Source: Leptothermofonsia sichuanensis E412 (GTDB taxonomy: Bacteria; Cyanobacteriota; Cyanobacteriia; Leptolyngbyales; Leptolyngbyaceae). Taken from it: 64,000 bases of DNA. Under the pieces are notes generated by a model that had not been told where the DNA came from, did no database searches, and was given only the letters and a program-made list of their open reading frames with translations. Where the stretch lies: positions 4,898,001-4,962,000 of the forward strand of contig NZ_CP072600.1 in NCBI RefSeq assembly GCF_019891175.1, read 5' to 3'. Position 1 is the stretch's first letter, and the number at the start of each line of letters is the position of its first letter. Below, in pieces: positions 9,406 to 18,356 of the stretch. The position numbers were made by a program, and so were the translations under genes.

Positions 9406-11187
9406 TTAAGGGCGAATGTCCGGCTGCTGTCCCTTCCCTTCTGGCTGCTTCTGGCATTGATACATCTGATAGGGAACCCCCAACCGATGGTAGTTCTCCG
9501 GATCGATCAGGCAGATTGCTGGGGTTTTGAACTGGCTGGTTGCCAGGAAAAGTTGGGCGGGATAGTCCGCTTGACGCAGACCAGGAGCCACCAACCAGGC
9601 ATTGAACGGGAGAGAAAGGGGAGGGTGGAGTTGAGCGAGGGCTTGCCAGACTTTTTCGTACCCCTGCGATCGCGCCAGCAACGCAAAGAAACCAGAGGGC
9701 TTTCCCAACGGGTGTACGGATTCATTCTTTAATGCCAGAAAGAAACTTAGCCCCAGGGCCACGTCCTGCACATCCATGTAAGCAAGGCTTGCCAGTAGAG
9801 GTTTGCCTGGTTCTACCAGCATATTTCTGGCAACCAGATCAGGCTGGTAAGGTTTTTGAAACACCTGATTGGAAACAACCAGCCCACTGCTGATTACACC
9901 TACCAGCAAGACAAGGGCCAGCCTCTTTTTCTGGCTCATACGGCGTTGACCTACTGTCCGGTTGATCCACTGCCCCGCTGCTGGACTCAAAACAGCCCCC
10001 AGCAAAGCACACATGGCTGGAAAGTAAATGAAATTGTAGCGGGGAACCTGGGAAATATCTTTTCCCAAAAGATAAATGATTGCCAGAAACTCTAACAGCA
10101 CAATCAGAATGAACACCACCAGTATGCGAGTGGCGAAGTGAGTTGTAGGGGCACTCCAGAGCTGGCAGAATTTGCCTGCCCCCTGCCAGACCAGCCAACC
10201 ACTGAAGAGCACCATTAACCCAGCAGAGAGCAACACAATCCACCCAACCTGGCTCTCTACCGGCAGGGCAATGACCATGACAATCCAGCCCAGAGGGAGT
10301 TGATACAGGGGAGCCAGGGCATCAAGCCAGCTAGAGGCGAGTGTATTTAACCAGTCGGTTTCAGGGCGGGTGAGGTGACTGACCAGTGTGGGGATCCAGG
10401 GAAGATAGGTGAGGCTGACGCCGGTTATTGCGAGGGCAATTGCCCCCAGCGATCGCCCCAGACGGAGGGAAGCGGGATAGGGATGAAGGGATGGTACATA
10501 CTTCAGACTGAGAAAATTAACCAGCAACGTGCCTGCCTGAGCCATAAATGCCAGCAGGAAGAAGTAATGGATGTAAAAACCAAGGCCATTGACAGCTACC
10601 CATCCCAGCCACAGGGCCGGTCGAAAGCACTGATTGTAAAGATCACAGTGAAGCTGGTACAGCCCCAGAAGTGCCAGAGTTATCAGCAGCATGGGCAGGG
10701 TGTAGTGACGGGCTTCCTGGGAAAGATAGACGGCAAAGGGAGAGACTGCCATCAGGGCGGCTCCCGTCAAGCCAGCAGTGGGTGAGAAAGCGACCCGGTT
10801 CAGTTGATAGAGGGCGGCGATCGCCCCCACCCCAAGCAGTGCCGGGAATGCCCGCAGTTTCCAGACCCAGGACTGGGGCAGAAAATCAAGCCAGGTCATC
10901 CACTGATGCATCCAGCAGAAAAATAGGGGGGGATGCACAGACTGGATAGACACGGTCTGCCTGATCTGGTCACAGGTTATATTTGGATTTAAGGTAAACA
11001 CCTGCTCCAGTTCTGCCAGGGGTAGTGCCTGATCCAGTGGCATCTGGTCAAAGCTTTGCCCCAGGCTAAATATTGCCGTCAAAATTTCATCTGCCCAAAC
11101 AGGCTTAACCTCCAGATTCCAAAACCTGAGTGTTGCCCCTGTCAGCAAAATCATGACCAACATCAGGTAATGACGAGAAGTCTTCAT
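9406..11187 (-). CDS. GT39-type membrane glycosyltransferase (ArnT/PMT-like)
   Basis: Polytopic protein of about 593 residues from the ATG at 11187 (MKTSRHYLML). The N-terminal membrane helix is followed by a loop with WADEILT, matching the acidic catalytic loop of GT39 and related GT-C enzymes. A second loop has HPPLFF, and about ten more hydrophobic helices follow. These enzymes move a sugar from a polyprenyl-phosphate donor to a lipid or protein acceptor on the outer face of the plasma membrane. The acceptor is unknown. The frame is open 37 codons upstream, but MKTSRHY is the better start because the hydrophobic segment follows directly. Confidence 0.8.
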   Translation of the reverse strand: MKTSRHYLMLVMILLTGATLRFWNLEVKPVWADEILTAIFSLGQSFDQMPLDQALPLAELEQVFTLNPNITCDQIRQTVSIQSVHPPLFFCWMHQWMTWLDFLPQSWVWKLRAFPALLGVGAIAALYQLNRVAFSPTAGLTGAALMAVSPFAVYLSQEARHYTLPMLLITLALLGLYQLHCDLYNQCFRPALWLGWVAVNGLGFYIHYFFLLAFMAQAGTLLVNFLSLKYVPSLHPYPASLRLGRSLGAIALAITGVSLTYLPWIPTLVSHLTRPETDWLNTLASSWLDALAPLYQLPLGWIVMVIALPVESQVGWIVLLSAGLMVLFSGWLVWQGAGKFCQLWSAPTTHFATRILVVFILIVLLEFLAIIYLLGKDISQVPRYNFIYFPAMCALLGAVLSPAAGQWINRTVGQRRMSQKKRLALVLLVGVISSGLVVSNQVFQKPYQPDLVARNMLVEPGKPLLASLAYMDVQDVALGLSFFLALKNESVHPLGKPSGFFALLARSQGYEKVWQALAQLHPPLSLPFNAWLVAPGLRQADYPAQLFLATSQFKTPAICLIDPENYHRLGVPYQMYQCQKQPEGKGQQPDIRP

Positions 11188-11293
11188 GTAAGGATTATTA
11201 AAGGATGGAATATCCTTATCTGAGGGAATAAACAACAATCCCCAGCCCCTGGTTTCTGGGCAACTCAGGAATGAGGATTTTATAACCTGAAAC

Positions 11294-11356
11294 TTCACTA
11301 CAGAGACACAGAGAACAGAGAGCCATTCCTGGGTACCCTCGGTGTCTCCGTGGTAA
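11294..11356. repeat. Palindromic intergenic repeat
   Basis: Imperfect inverted arms TTCACTACAGAGACA and TGTCTCCGTGGTAAA, about 12 of 15 positions pairing. Related in wording to the element at 3510-3574. Confidence 0.6.
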
Positions 11357-11415
11357 ACCCTGAGTTTTTCAATTTATTTAATTCACGGTCCTCAGGGGAC
11401 TGGTTCACAGCAACT

Positions 11416-11499
11416 TTCAGACAGGTGCTCCATAGCGAATGCCTGTGAATTTAGACAAAATGGAAGACCCATGTGGTATGTAAATAAAAATTGCTGTAA
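11416..11499. repeat. 84-bp dispersed repeat, copy A
   Basis: TTCAGACAGGTGCTCCATAG..., AAATGGAAGA..., ATGTGG and TTGCTGTAA blocks recur in the same order and spacing at 14718-14803 with scattered substitutions. Both copies lie in intergenic DNA on the same strand. Confidence 0.7.
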
Positions 11500-12100
11500 A
11501 TTGGGCTTCAGGAGATCTCTATCAGAGAAAATACCAGCATCAAGCAGCATGATGGATTATGCTACACTTTAGCGCAGCTTTAGCACAGTCATGCCGTCAG
11601 GTTATTGCCGCAGGCTTTATCCATTCTTGTGTCTTAAAATCCAGGTAACCTGTCTCATCCCAGGTAGAAAATACTGCTTTGTAGCACGTCCTAAAAAGAG
11701 CATGGCAAACCAGTTCATTCCAGGTGCCTGACACCGTCTGGTAGCCACTGGTATCCCAATGACCAGGCTCGAACAATCGCTGGAGGGCCAATCTCACCCT
11801 GGCAAGGACAAATTATCAAAGGCACAAAAACACTTCTTTCAACATCAACAATGAGTTCAGAAATGAGTGCGTTCAGAAAAAAGGATTGGCATTGATGTCA
11901 GTTGACTTCTGACCACTGGCTAACAACCAGCACCTCCCTGGATTTTAGATTCTGGATTTTGGATTCCGCTCTAACAACCAACAATCAACAATTACCAACC
12001 CCCCTCCCTCCACCCTGCGGGAATACCAGCGGCGGATACTTCTGGCAAACAACTCCCAACTCCCAACTCCTTTCCCCTGACTCCTCCCTCCTCACTTCCC
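11500..12100. other. Long intergenic stretch without a supported gene
   Basis: A 66-codon minus-strand reading frame (11597-11797) is present but has no recognisable features. The last 150 bases before the 68-aa gene are rich in AACTCCCAACTC-type low-complexity sequence common between cyanobacterial genes. I see no RNA gene. Confidence 0.5.
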
Positions 12101-12307
12101 ATGAACAGTGATCAACTCGCCCGTTACATTGAAAAGACCAATGGTATTTCCAAGCCCTGGCTGCTGGTGCAACTGCGCTTGAAAAAGTTGCAGGAGCAGA
12201 AGGATGATATGCCTGAAGCTGAGTATTTTCGGCAGCTAGAGGACATTCACAAGGATTTGATGAACCTGGGTGAGTGGTGGGTTGGTATTGAAGATGAGGT
12301 GTTTTAG
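12101..12307 (+). CDS. Small conserved-type hypothetical protein upstream of ppk1
   Basis: 68 residues, charged, with an alpha-helical look (LVQLRLKKLQEQKDDM) and an acidic C-terminus. It ends 2 bases before the ppk1 start and shares its strand, so the two are probably co-transcribed. I do not recognise a named family. Confidence 0.65.
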   Translation: MNSDQLARYIEKTNGISKPWLLVQLRLKKLQEQKDDMPEAEYFRQLEDIHKDLMNLGEWWVGIEDEVF

Positions 12308-12309
12308 CC

Positions 12310-14463
12310 ATGGCCCGCCGCAAAAAAACACCAACGACAGACATTAACCTGACCGATCCCCAGTACTATTTCAACCGTGAAGTCAGTTGGTTGGAGTTTA
12401 ATAATCGAGTGCTGCATGAAGCCTTTGACCCGCGCACGCCTTTGCTGGAGCGGTTGAAATTTCTGGCCATCTTTAGCGCTAACCTGGATGAATTTTTCAT
12501 GGTGCGGGTTGCGGCATTGAAGCAACAGGTGGAAGCCGAGGTTACAAAATTATCCCCAGATGGAAAATCACCCCAGGAACAGCTTGACCTGATCAGCCAG
12601 CGGTTGCGCCCCATGGTGGTCAAGCAGCATCAGCATTTTGAGCAGGCACTGCGCCCGCTCCTGGCAGCCCAGGGTATCCATTTACTGGACTATATTGACC
12701 TTAACCAGGAACAGCGGAAATACCTGCAACGCTACTATGAAGAGCAAATTTTTCCGGTATTGACTCCTCTGGCGATCGATCCAGGACATCCATTCCCTTA
12801 CATTTCCAACCTCAGCATTAACCTGGCTGTGGTGATTAAGGACCCGGTCACGGGTGAAGAACTCTATGCCAGGGTCAAAGCGCCCAATATTCTGCCCCGC
12901 TTTCTGCCTCTGCCAGAAGAGTTGCGCGTTCAACAGAAGGATGTTCCCGCAATCTGGACCGCTGTCCCGCTGGAGCAGGTGATAGCCCATAACCTGGAAT
13001 CCCTGTTTCCTGGTATGAACATCCAGGAATACTATCCATTTCGCATTACCCGCGATACTGACCTGGAACTGGAAGAAGATGAGGCAGATGATTTACTGCT
13101 GGCGATTGAACAGGAGTTGCGCAAGCGCCGCTTTGGGGGGTCTATCGTGCGGTTAGAAGTCCACGCCACAATGCCTGAAACCGTGCGAGAGATGCTGCGG
13201 CAAGAAATGGATTTGGGCGAAAATGATGTGTATGAGGCGGAGGGCATTCTGTGCCTGCGTGATCTGTTTGCGTTGACCGATCTTCCTCTGCCTGAACTGC
13301 GTGACCCGGCCCAGACTTCTACCGTACCTTCCCGTCTGCGCAAGGGAGGAGACGCCAGTCTTGAGACATTGCCGGTTGAGCTTGAAGAAGACTTTTTTGC
13401 GGTTCTTCGCAAGCATGATGTGATGGTGCATCACCCCTACCATTCGTTTTCCAGCACGGTGCAGCGGTTTATTACCCAGGCAGCCTATGACCCAAATGTG
13501 CTGGCAATTAAGATGACCCTTTACCGCACCTCTGGAGATTCGCCAATTGTCAATGCCCTGATTGCCGCTGCCGAAAATGGCAAGCAGGTGTCTGCCCTGG
13601 TGGAGTTAAAAGCCCGATTCGATGAGGAAAACAATATCAACTGGGCGCGTAAGCTGGAGAGTGTGGGCGTCCATGTGGTTTACGGGCTGGTTGGGTTAAA
13701 GACCCACACAAAAGTGGTACTGGTGGTACGGCGAGAAGATGACCGCATTCGCCGCTATGTTCATATAGGCACGGGCAATTACAATCCCAAAACAGCCCGC
13801 CTCTACACGGATGTGGGATTGTTGAGCTGTCGTGAGGAACTGGGGGCAGACCTGACGGATTTGTTCAACTATTTGACAGGCTATTCTCGTCAGCAGTCCT
13901 ATCGTCGGTTGCTGGTTGCCCCGGTAAATTTACGCGATCGCATGATTGCCCTGATTCAGCGAGAAAGTGCCCACGCTGCTGAAGGGCACCATGCCCGCAT
14001 TGTTGCCAAAATGAATTCTCTGATTGACCCCATCATCATTACCAATCTCTATCAGGCGTCCCAGGCGGGGGTGCAGATTGATCTGATCGTGCGCGGGATG
14101 TGCTGTTTACGTCCCCAGTTGCCAGGAATTAGCGATAACATTCGCGTGATCAGTATTGTGGGTCGCTTTCTAGAACATTCGCGCATCTTTTACTTTCATA
14201 ACCGGGGCGAGGAAGAAGTCTTCATTGGCAGTGCTGACTGGATGCCGCGCAACCTGGACCGGCGGGTGGAGGCTGTGGTGCCGATTGAGGACAGGGCGAT
14301 CGCCAAAGACCTCCAGGAAATTCTCGGCGTAATGCTGGCAGACAATCGACAGGCATGGGACTTGCAACCCGACGGGCGCTACGTCCAGCGCCGTCCTACC
14401 GCCGATAGCCCGGAGCAAAGCTCCCAACGAATTTTGATGGAACTGGCCCATCAGCATGGATGA
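12310..14463 (+). CDS. ppk1: Polyphosphate kinase 1
   Basis: Reversibly polymerises the gamma-phosphate of ATP into long-chain polyphosphate. The 717-residue length and domain order fit Ppk1: N-terminal helical domain (YFNREVSWLEFNNRVL near residue 18), head domain, and two C-terminal PLD-like domains. The likely autophosphorylated histidine is in GLKTHTKVV (about His466), with HIGTGNYN about 30 residues later and a second motif GSADWMPRNLDRR near residue 640. A single 68-aa gene precedes it with no room for a separate promoter. Confidence 0.95.
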   Translation: MARRKKTPTTDINLTDPQYYFNREVSWLEFNNRVLHEAFDPRTPLLERLKFLAIFSANLDEFFMVRVAALKQQVEAEVTKLSPDGKSPQEQLDLISQRLRPMVVKQHQHFEQALRPLLAAQGIHLLDYIDLNQEQRKYLQRYYEEQIFPVLTPLAIDPGHPFPYISNLSINLAVVIKDPVTGEELYARVKAPNILPRFLPLPEELRVQQKDVPAIWTAVPLEQVIAHNLESLFPGMNIQEYYPFRITRDTDLELEEDEADDLLLAIEQELRKRRFGGSIVRLEVHATMPETVREMLRQEMDLGENDVYEAEGILCLRDLFALTDLPLPELRDPAQTSTVPSRLRKGGDASLETLPVELEEDFFAVLRKHDVMVHHPYHSFSSTVQRFITQAAYDPNVLAIKMTLYRTSGDSPIVNALIAAAENGKQVSALVELKARFDEENNINWARKLESVGVHVVYGLVGLKTHTKVVLVVRREDDRIRRYVHIGTGNYNPKTARLYTDVGLLSCREELGADLTDLFNYLTGYSRQQSYRRLLVAPVNLRDRMIALIQRESAHAAEGHHARIVAKMNSLIDPIIITNLYQASQAGVQIDLIVRGMCCLRPQLPGISDNIRVISIVGRFLEHSRIFYFHNRGEEEVFIGSADWMPRNLDRRVEAVVPIEDRAIAKDLQEILGVMLADNRQAWDLQPDGRYVQRRPTADSPEQSSQRILMELAHQHG

Positions 14464-14501
14464 GCAGGGTGAGGAGTGAGGAGTGAGGGGTGTACTTTCA
14501 T

Positions 14502-14530
14502 AGCAGGAGCCATCCAGGTCGGGACAAATT
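14502..14530. repeat. Short dispersed repeat, copy 2 (AGCCATCCAGGTC core)
   Basis: Matches 8805-8832 over AGC-G-AGCCATCCAGGTC-GG-CA-A. Confidence 0.6.
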
Positions 14531-14717
14531 AGAACGCTCAGAGCTTGATTCCGCCATCTTTTCTTTCCTATTCCCTGTCCTCTATTCCCTGTCCCCTGCT
14601 ATATCTTTCCTTTCACCCTGCCTCTGATTCCCCTGTTCCAATTTATTAAGAGAAGTGTTGGCTGAGTAGAAGGAATGGTTATCTACTGCCACAATGATCA
14701 GCAGAATTACAGTGGTT

Positions 14718-14803
14718 TTCAGACAGGTGCCCCATAGTAAATGCCTAAACATTCCGGTGAAATGGAAGATTGATGTGGCATACACAAATGAACACTGCTG
14801 TAA
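14718..14803. repeat. 84-bp dispersed repeat, copy B
   Basis: Partner of 11416-11499. It ends about 60 bases before the ATG of the 304-aa gene, with CACTGCTGTAATGAACAC followed by a second similar CACCGCTGTAA, so a transcription-factor or promoter role is possible. Confidence 0.65.
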
Positions 14804-14865
14804 TGAACACCGCTGTAAGGATGATTTGCGGGCAGTTGACCTGACGATGTCACGGGGAGTTTGCT

Positions 14866-15780
14866 ATGCCAAGCAATCCGCTGTTTTATCCACTGCATGA
14901 TGGGGTTAGAGCGGGGGACTTTCGTGATCAGGTACAGTTGGCTCTGGCAATTTCTGACGCCAACATGTTGAAGGCATTGCTGGCGAACTGTATTCCCCCT
15001 ATTGCCGATGCGCGACATATCCGCACAATTTCAACAGAAATTGGGGTTCCTACCAGTCATCAGCAGGCAGCCGATGGTATTTTGCAGTTTGAGGAAGTCA
15101 AATGCGTGCTGGCAGATTCTCAGCAGCCAGTGGAAATGCACTCAACGTCGGGGGGCTGGACCCGTGAGAGCCGCGAAATGGCAAAACTGACTCGCCACGA
15201 ATCGGAAATGCAAACACTGGGACAAAATCTATCGCTGGCACCCATGGTTTCTCTCCTGGCTGAGTCAGGGTTTATTCCCAGGCAAATTGAAGCCATTCTG
15301 CGCCTCCCTCACGATGCCTGGTACAAATCCTGGTGGTATGCGATCGATGCTAATGGGCACTTCTCCATTCCCTTCCTCCGCTACATGCGCACCCTGCATT
15401 ACCCGGATGGTACGCTGACTATCCAGTACAAGGACTTTTTTGAGCAGGACAAGCCCACCTGCTTTACCAGTCTGGTGCAACGGGTGTTAGTGGTGGTCAG
15501 ACCGGACGGGCAGAGTTTTGGGGAAACGTTGAAGCAAATTAACTACCAGCGGGAGTCCCTGGGAATCCGACAGGTGATTTTAATTTGCAACACCATCTCT
15601 GAAATGGAGGCCCGGGGATGCATTAATCAGGGCGTCAGTGTATACCCGGCTGTGGAACTGGTGCTGCCTACGCGATCGGACTGTGCCCACTGTGGGCGCA
15701 AGGAATGTGCCATGAATGGTCGGGAAAACTCTCCCGTTGCCATGTGTTATGGTTTCTTGCCAGAAAGTGAGTTTGTCTAA
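14866..15780 (+). CDS. Hypothetical protein, 304 aa, with a C-x2-C-x4-C cluster
   Basis: Soluble protein without signal or membrane segments. I do not recognise the family. Residues 170-190 hold an aromatic patch (DAWYKSWWYAID), the middle is beta-rich (VLVVVRPDGQSFGETLKQI), and the C-terminus carries CAHCGRKEC followed by another Cys, which could bind a metal or iron-sulfur cluster. It is followed after 34 bases by rubredoxin, so it may be linked to redox or metal biology; that is inference from context only. Confidence 0.6.
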   Translation: MPSNPLFYPLHDGVRAGDFRDQVQLALAISDANMLKALLANCIPPIADARHIRTISTEIGVPTSHQQAADGILQFEEVKCVLADSQQPVEMHSTSGGWTRESREMAKLTRHESEMQTLGQNLSLAPMVSLLAESGFIPRQIEAILRLPHDAWYKSWWYAIDANGHFSIPFLRYMRTLHYPDGTLTIQYKDFFEQDKPTCFTSLVQRVLVVVRPDGQSFGETLKQINYQRESLGIRQVILICNTISEMEARGCINQGVSVYPAVELVLPTRSDCAHCGRKECAMNGRENSPVAMCYGFLPESEFV

Positions 15781-15814
15781 AGCAACGCATAGATACACCA
15801 GGAGTTGACTTAAC

Positions 15815-15973
15815 ATGCGTTATGTCTGTTCGGTTTGTGGATATGTCTATGACCCGGAAGTCGGTGACCCGGACGGCGGGATTGAACCCGGCACCCCGTT
15901 TGAAGACATTCCAGAAGATTGGGTCTGTCCTGTTTGCGGAGCCGCTAAAGAAGACTTTGAGCCAGAAGCGTAA
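15815..15973 (+). CDS. Rubredoxin
   Basis: 52-residue one-iron electron carrier: two CxxCG-type knuckles (Cys5/Cys8 and Cys38/Cys41) with the usual [14 protein letters not shown] and [10 protein letters not shown] segments. It is soluble, without the C-terminal membrane anchor of the rubredoxin linked to photosystem II assembly. It starts with ATG at 15815, preceded by AGGAG, and its last 17 bases overlap the likely start of the flavoprotein, suggesting translational coupling. Confidence 0.95.
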   Translation: MRYVCSVCGYVYDPEVGDPDGGIEPGTPFEDIPEDWVCPVCGAAKEDFEPEA

Positions 15974-17198
15974 TTGTAGCCTCAATGTTGTGGTCATCGG
16001 TGGGGGAGCGGCGGGCTTCTTTGCCGCGATCGTCTGTGCTGAGAGCCATCCCCACACCAGCGTCACTTTACTGGAAGCTTCCCGCCAGCCGTTGTCAAAA
16101 GTGCGAATTTCCGGGGGAGGGCGGTGTAATGTAACCCATGCCTGCTTTGATCCCGCCTTGCTGGTGCAGCATTATCCGCGGGGGAGCAAGGCTTTGCGAG
16201 GAGCGTTCAGCCGCTTTCAGGCGCGGGATACGGTTGCCTGGTTTGAGGCGCGGGGCGTCCGGCTGAAGACCGAAGCAGATGGACGGATGTTTCCAGTCAC
16301 GGATGACTCAGCGACCATTGTGAATTGCTTGCTGCGGGCAGCCCAGGAACACCGGGTAAACCTGTGGGCAGGTGCGGCTGTGAAGGCAGTTGTGCAGCAG
16401 GCCAGGCAGTTTCAAGTGCAGGTGAAGTCGGGAGAAGTGTTTGAGGCGGAGCGGGTGTTACTGGCAACGGGGAGCAGTCCTGGAGGGTATGCGATCGCCC
16501 GCTCTCTGGGACATTCGATCGAACCTCCGGTCCCTTCTCTGTTCACCTTCAATATCGCTGATCCACGGTTACAGGAACTGGCTGGAGTTTCCGTCCCCTC
16601 TGCCAGTTTGCGCTTGCAGGTGGAGAAAACGCGATGGCTGCAAACCGGACCGCTGCTGATTACCCATTGGGGGCTGAGTGGTCCGGCAGTGCTGAAGCTT
16701 TCTGCCTGGGGAGCCAGGGAACTGCATGACCATCACTATCAGGCAGAGTTGGTGATCAACTGGATTCCCCCATACAACCCGGAAACCCTGCGGCGGGATT
16801 TGCTGAAGGTCAAATCTCAGTTACCCCAGCGGACAGTGACCGCAAACTGCCCGGTTCCCATCCCGCGGCGTCTCTGGGAACGGTTAACCGCTTATGTGGG
16901 GGTGAAAGCGGGCGATCGCTGGGCAGAGCTCTCGAACAAGACTCTAAATGCGTTGATTCAGGAACTCACCCGTGGTCAGTACCGGGTCAATGGTAAAGGG
17001 ATATTCAAAGAAGAGTTTGTCACCTGTGGAGGGGTGAGACTCCAGGACGTGGATTTTAAGACGATGGAAAGTCGGATTTGCCCTGGACTGTACCTGGCCG
17101 GTGAAATCCTTGATATTGACGGGGTCACTGGCGGCTTTAATTTTCAGAGTGCCTGGACCACCGGCTGGCTGGCGGGGCAGGCAATGGGTAACCGTTAG
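15957..17198 (+). CDS. HI0933/BaiN-family NAD(P)/FAD-dependent oxidoreductase
   Basis: FAD-binding protein of about 413 residues. The nucleotide-binding GGGAAG motif follows the start ([13 protein letters not shown]), and [12 protein letters not shown] at about residue 50 and the C-terminal [19 protein letters not shown] are signatures of the HI0933 family. The exact substrate of this family is mostly unknown. The frame is open back to 15822, but that part is the rubredoxin gene in another frame, so TTG at 15957 is the likely start. The overlap with rubredoxin suggests a functional pair, rubredoxin as donor or acceptor; this is inference. Confidence 0.85.
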   Translation: MSQKRNCSLNVVVIGGGAAGFFAAIVCAESHPHTSVTLLEASRQPLSKVRISGGGRCNVTHACFDPALLVQHYPRGSKALRGAFSRFQARDTVAWFEARGVRLKTEADGRMFPVTDDSATIVNCLLRAAQEHRVNLWAGAAVKAVVQQARQFQVQVKSGEVFEAERVLLATGSSPGGYAIARSLGHSIEPPVPSLFTFNIADPRLQELAGVSVPSASLRLQVEKTRWLQTGPLLITHWGLSGPAVLKLSAWGARELHDHHYQAELVINWIPPYNPETLRRDLLKVKSQLPQRTVTANCPVPIPRRLWERLTAYVGVKAGDRWAELSNKTLNALIQELTRGQYRVNGKGIFKEEFVTCGGVRLQDVDFKTMESRICPGLYLAGEILDIDGVTGGFNFQSAWTTGWLAGQAMGNR

Positions 17199-17214
17199 CA
17201 GTTTGCAGGAGCAG

Positions 17215-18222
17215 CTACAGGGCTTCCCCCAGAATGCGATCGTAGAGTTTCAGCAAATAGTCTGGCTTCAGAGTAGTAATCCCATTTCCGATGGCAATCA
17301 GCAGCACAGAGATAGCCACAACGGGGATGGAAAGGGGCAGGTAGATCAAATGTTGGGGTTCGTTCTTGACCATCCGCTGAAGCCGCTCCCCAAATACCTG
17401 GAGTTTGCCTTGCAGCCCACTCACCGGGTTGGGGTAATTCTGATCCTGTGGAGATTCCTGGTTCATGGGGCGATCGGCGGCTTTCGATAGCAGGCGATTT
17501 TGCCAGTAGTAGTCGTGCCCAATCAGCAGGAACCGCCAGAAGAAATGGGACAGTCCATTGGGGGGGGCATGGGTGGCACGAGCCTGGGGCTGCCGCCAGA
17601 TCCTGTGCCCGTCTTGCAGCAGATGGCAGGCATGGATAACGCAGTTACCCCGGTAGAGGGGCAGTCCTGTAGGGATGGGATGATCCAGCAAAAACTGTCG
17701 CCGGAACGCGACGTTGTTGAGGAAATACTGGGAAGTGGGAGTCAGAGTGGTTTCGCCTGAATACTGAGGGAAGATATAGGTCAGCGCCATGGCGGTGCCA
17801 TAGGGACCAACACCGCGTGTGGTGGTTTCTCCGGCAACCACCTGAATGTGCTCATGCTCCGCAAAGGTCGTCAGAATGGTTCTCAACCAGGATGGTTCAT
17901 AGATACAGTCAGAATCGGCGTATACCAGGATATCTCCACTGGCGAGTTGGGCACCCAGCATCTTGGCTTCGTAGTAGCCAGTGCCCGCCGGAGCAGGTTT
18001 TACCGTAATCCAGGGATAGCGATCGCACAACTGCTCCAACAAGTCCGTCGGGACATCACCGCTATCCATCAACAGAACTTCATTGGCCTGACCGGGTGAA
18101 ATATCCTGATGGACAAGGGATGCCAGGGATCTGGACAATCCCTCCAAATCGGCATTCGCCAGGTTCTCAGTTTCAAGAACGATAGAAAAACTAGGAAGCA
18201 TTGTGTCTGGAAATCCGTCCAT
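17215..18222 (-). CDS. GT2 family glycosyltransferase with C-terminal membrane segment
   Basis: 335 residues. The GT-A fold shows VLLMDSGD near residue 50 and the metal-binding YADSDC motif near residue 115; NVAFRR and YRGNC follow. A hydrophobic segment near residues 295-315 could anchor it to the membrane. Donor and acceptor are unknown. It converges with the HI0933-type gene and is divergent from the ABC exporter. MLPSFS at residue 8 is an alternative start. Confidence 0.8.
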   Translation of the reverse strand: MDGFPDTMLPSFSIVLETENLANADLEGLSRSLASLVHQDISPGQANEVLLMDSGDVPTDLLEQLCDRYPWITVKPAPAGTGYYEAKMLGAQLASGDILVYADSDCIYEPSWLRTILTTFAEHEHIQVVAGETTTRGVGPYGTAMALTYIFPQYSGETTLTPTSQYFLNNVAFRRQFLLDHPIPTGLPLYRGNCVIHACHLLQDGHRIWRQPQARATHAPPNGLSHFFWRFLLIGHDYYWQNRLLSKAADRPMNQESPQDQNYPNPVSGLQGKLQVFGERLQRMVKNEPQHLIYLPLSIPVVAISVLLIAIGNGITTLKPDYLLKLYDRILGEAL

Positions 18223-18356
18223 TGATGCAAAGATATTAGGACAATCGTTTCTTAGTGTAAAGTTTCAGGTGAATCCATCCACTTACAGTCATTTTCAACT
18301 GGGTCAACTGCCATTTGGAGTTCAATGAATAATCTTGTGGAAATGAAAGCCGCTCT

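Larger units (their letters stand above)
14464..14865. other. Intergenic stretch holding two dispersed repeats
   Basis: Contains the second copies of both dispersed repeats (14502-14530 and 14718-14803) plus a low-complexity CCTGTCC region. No gene is seen. Confidence 0.5.

Noticed and set aside
11597-11797. 66-codon minus-strand reading frame
   Set aside because: No ribosome site, no recognisable motif, and the composition looks random; left as intergenic.
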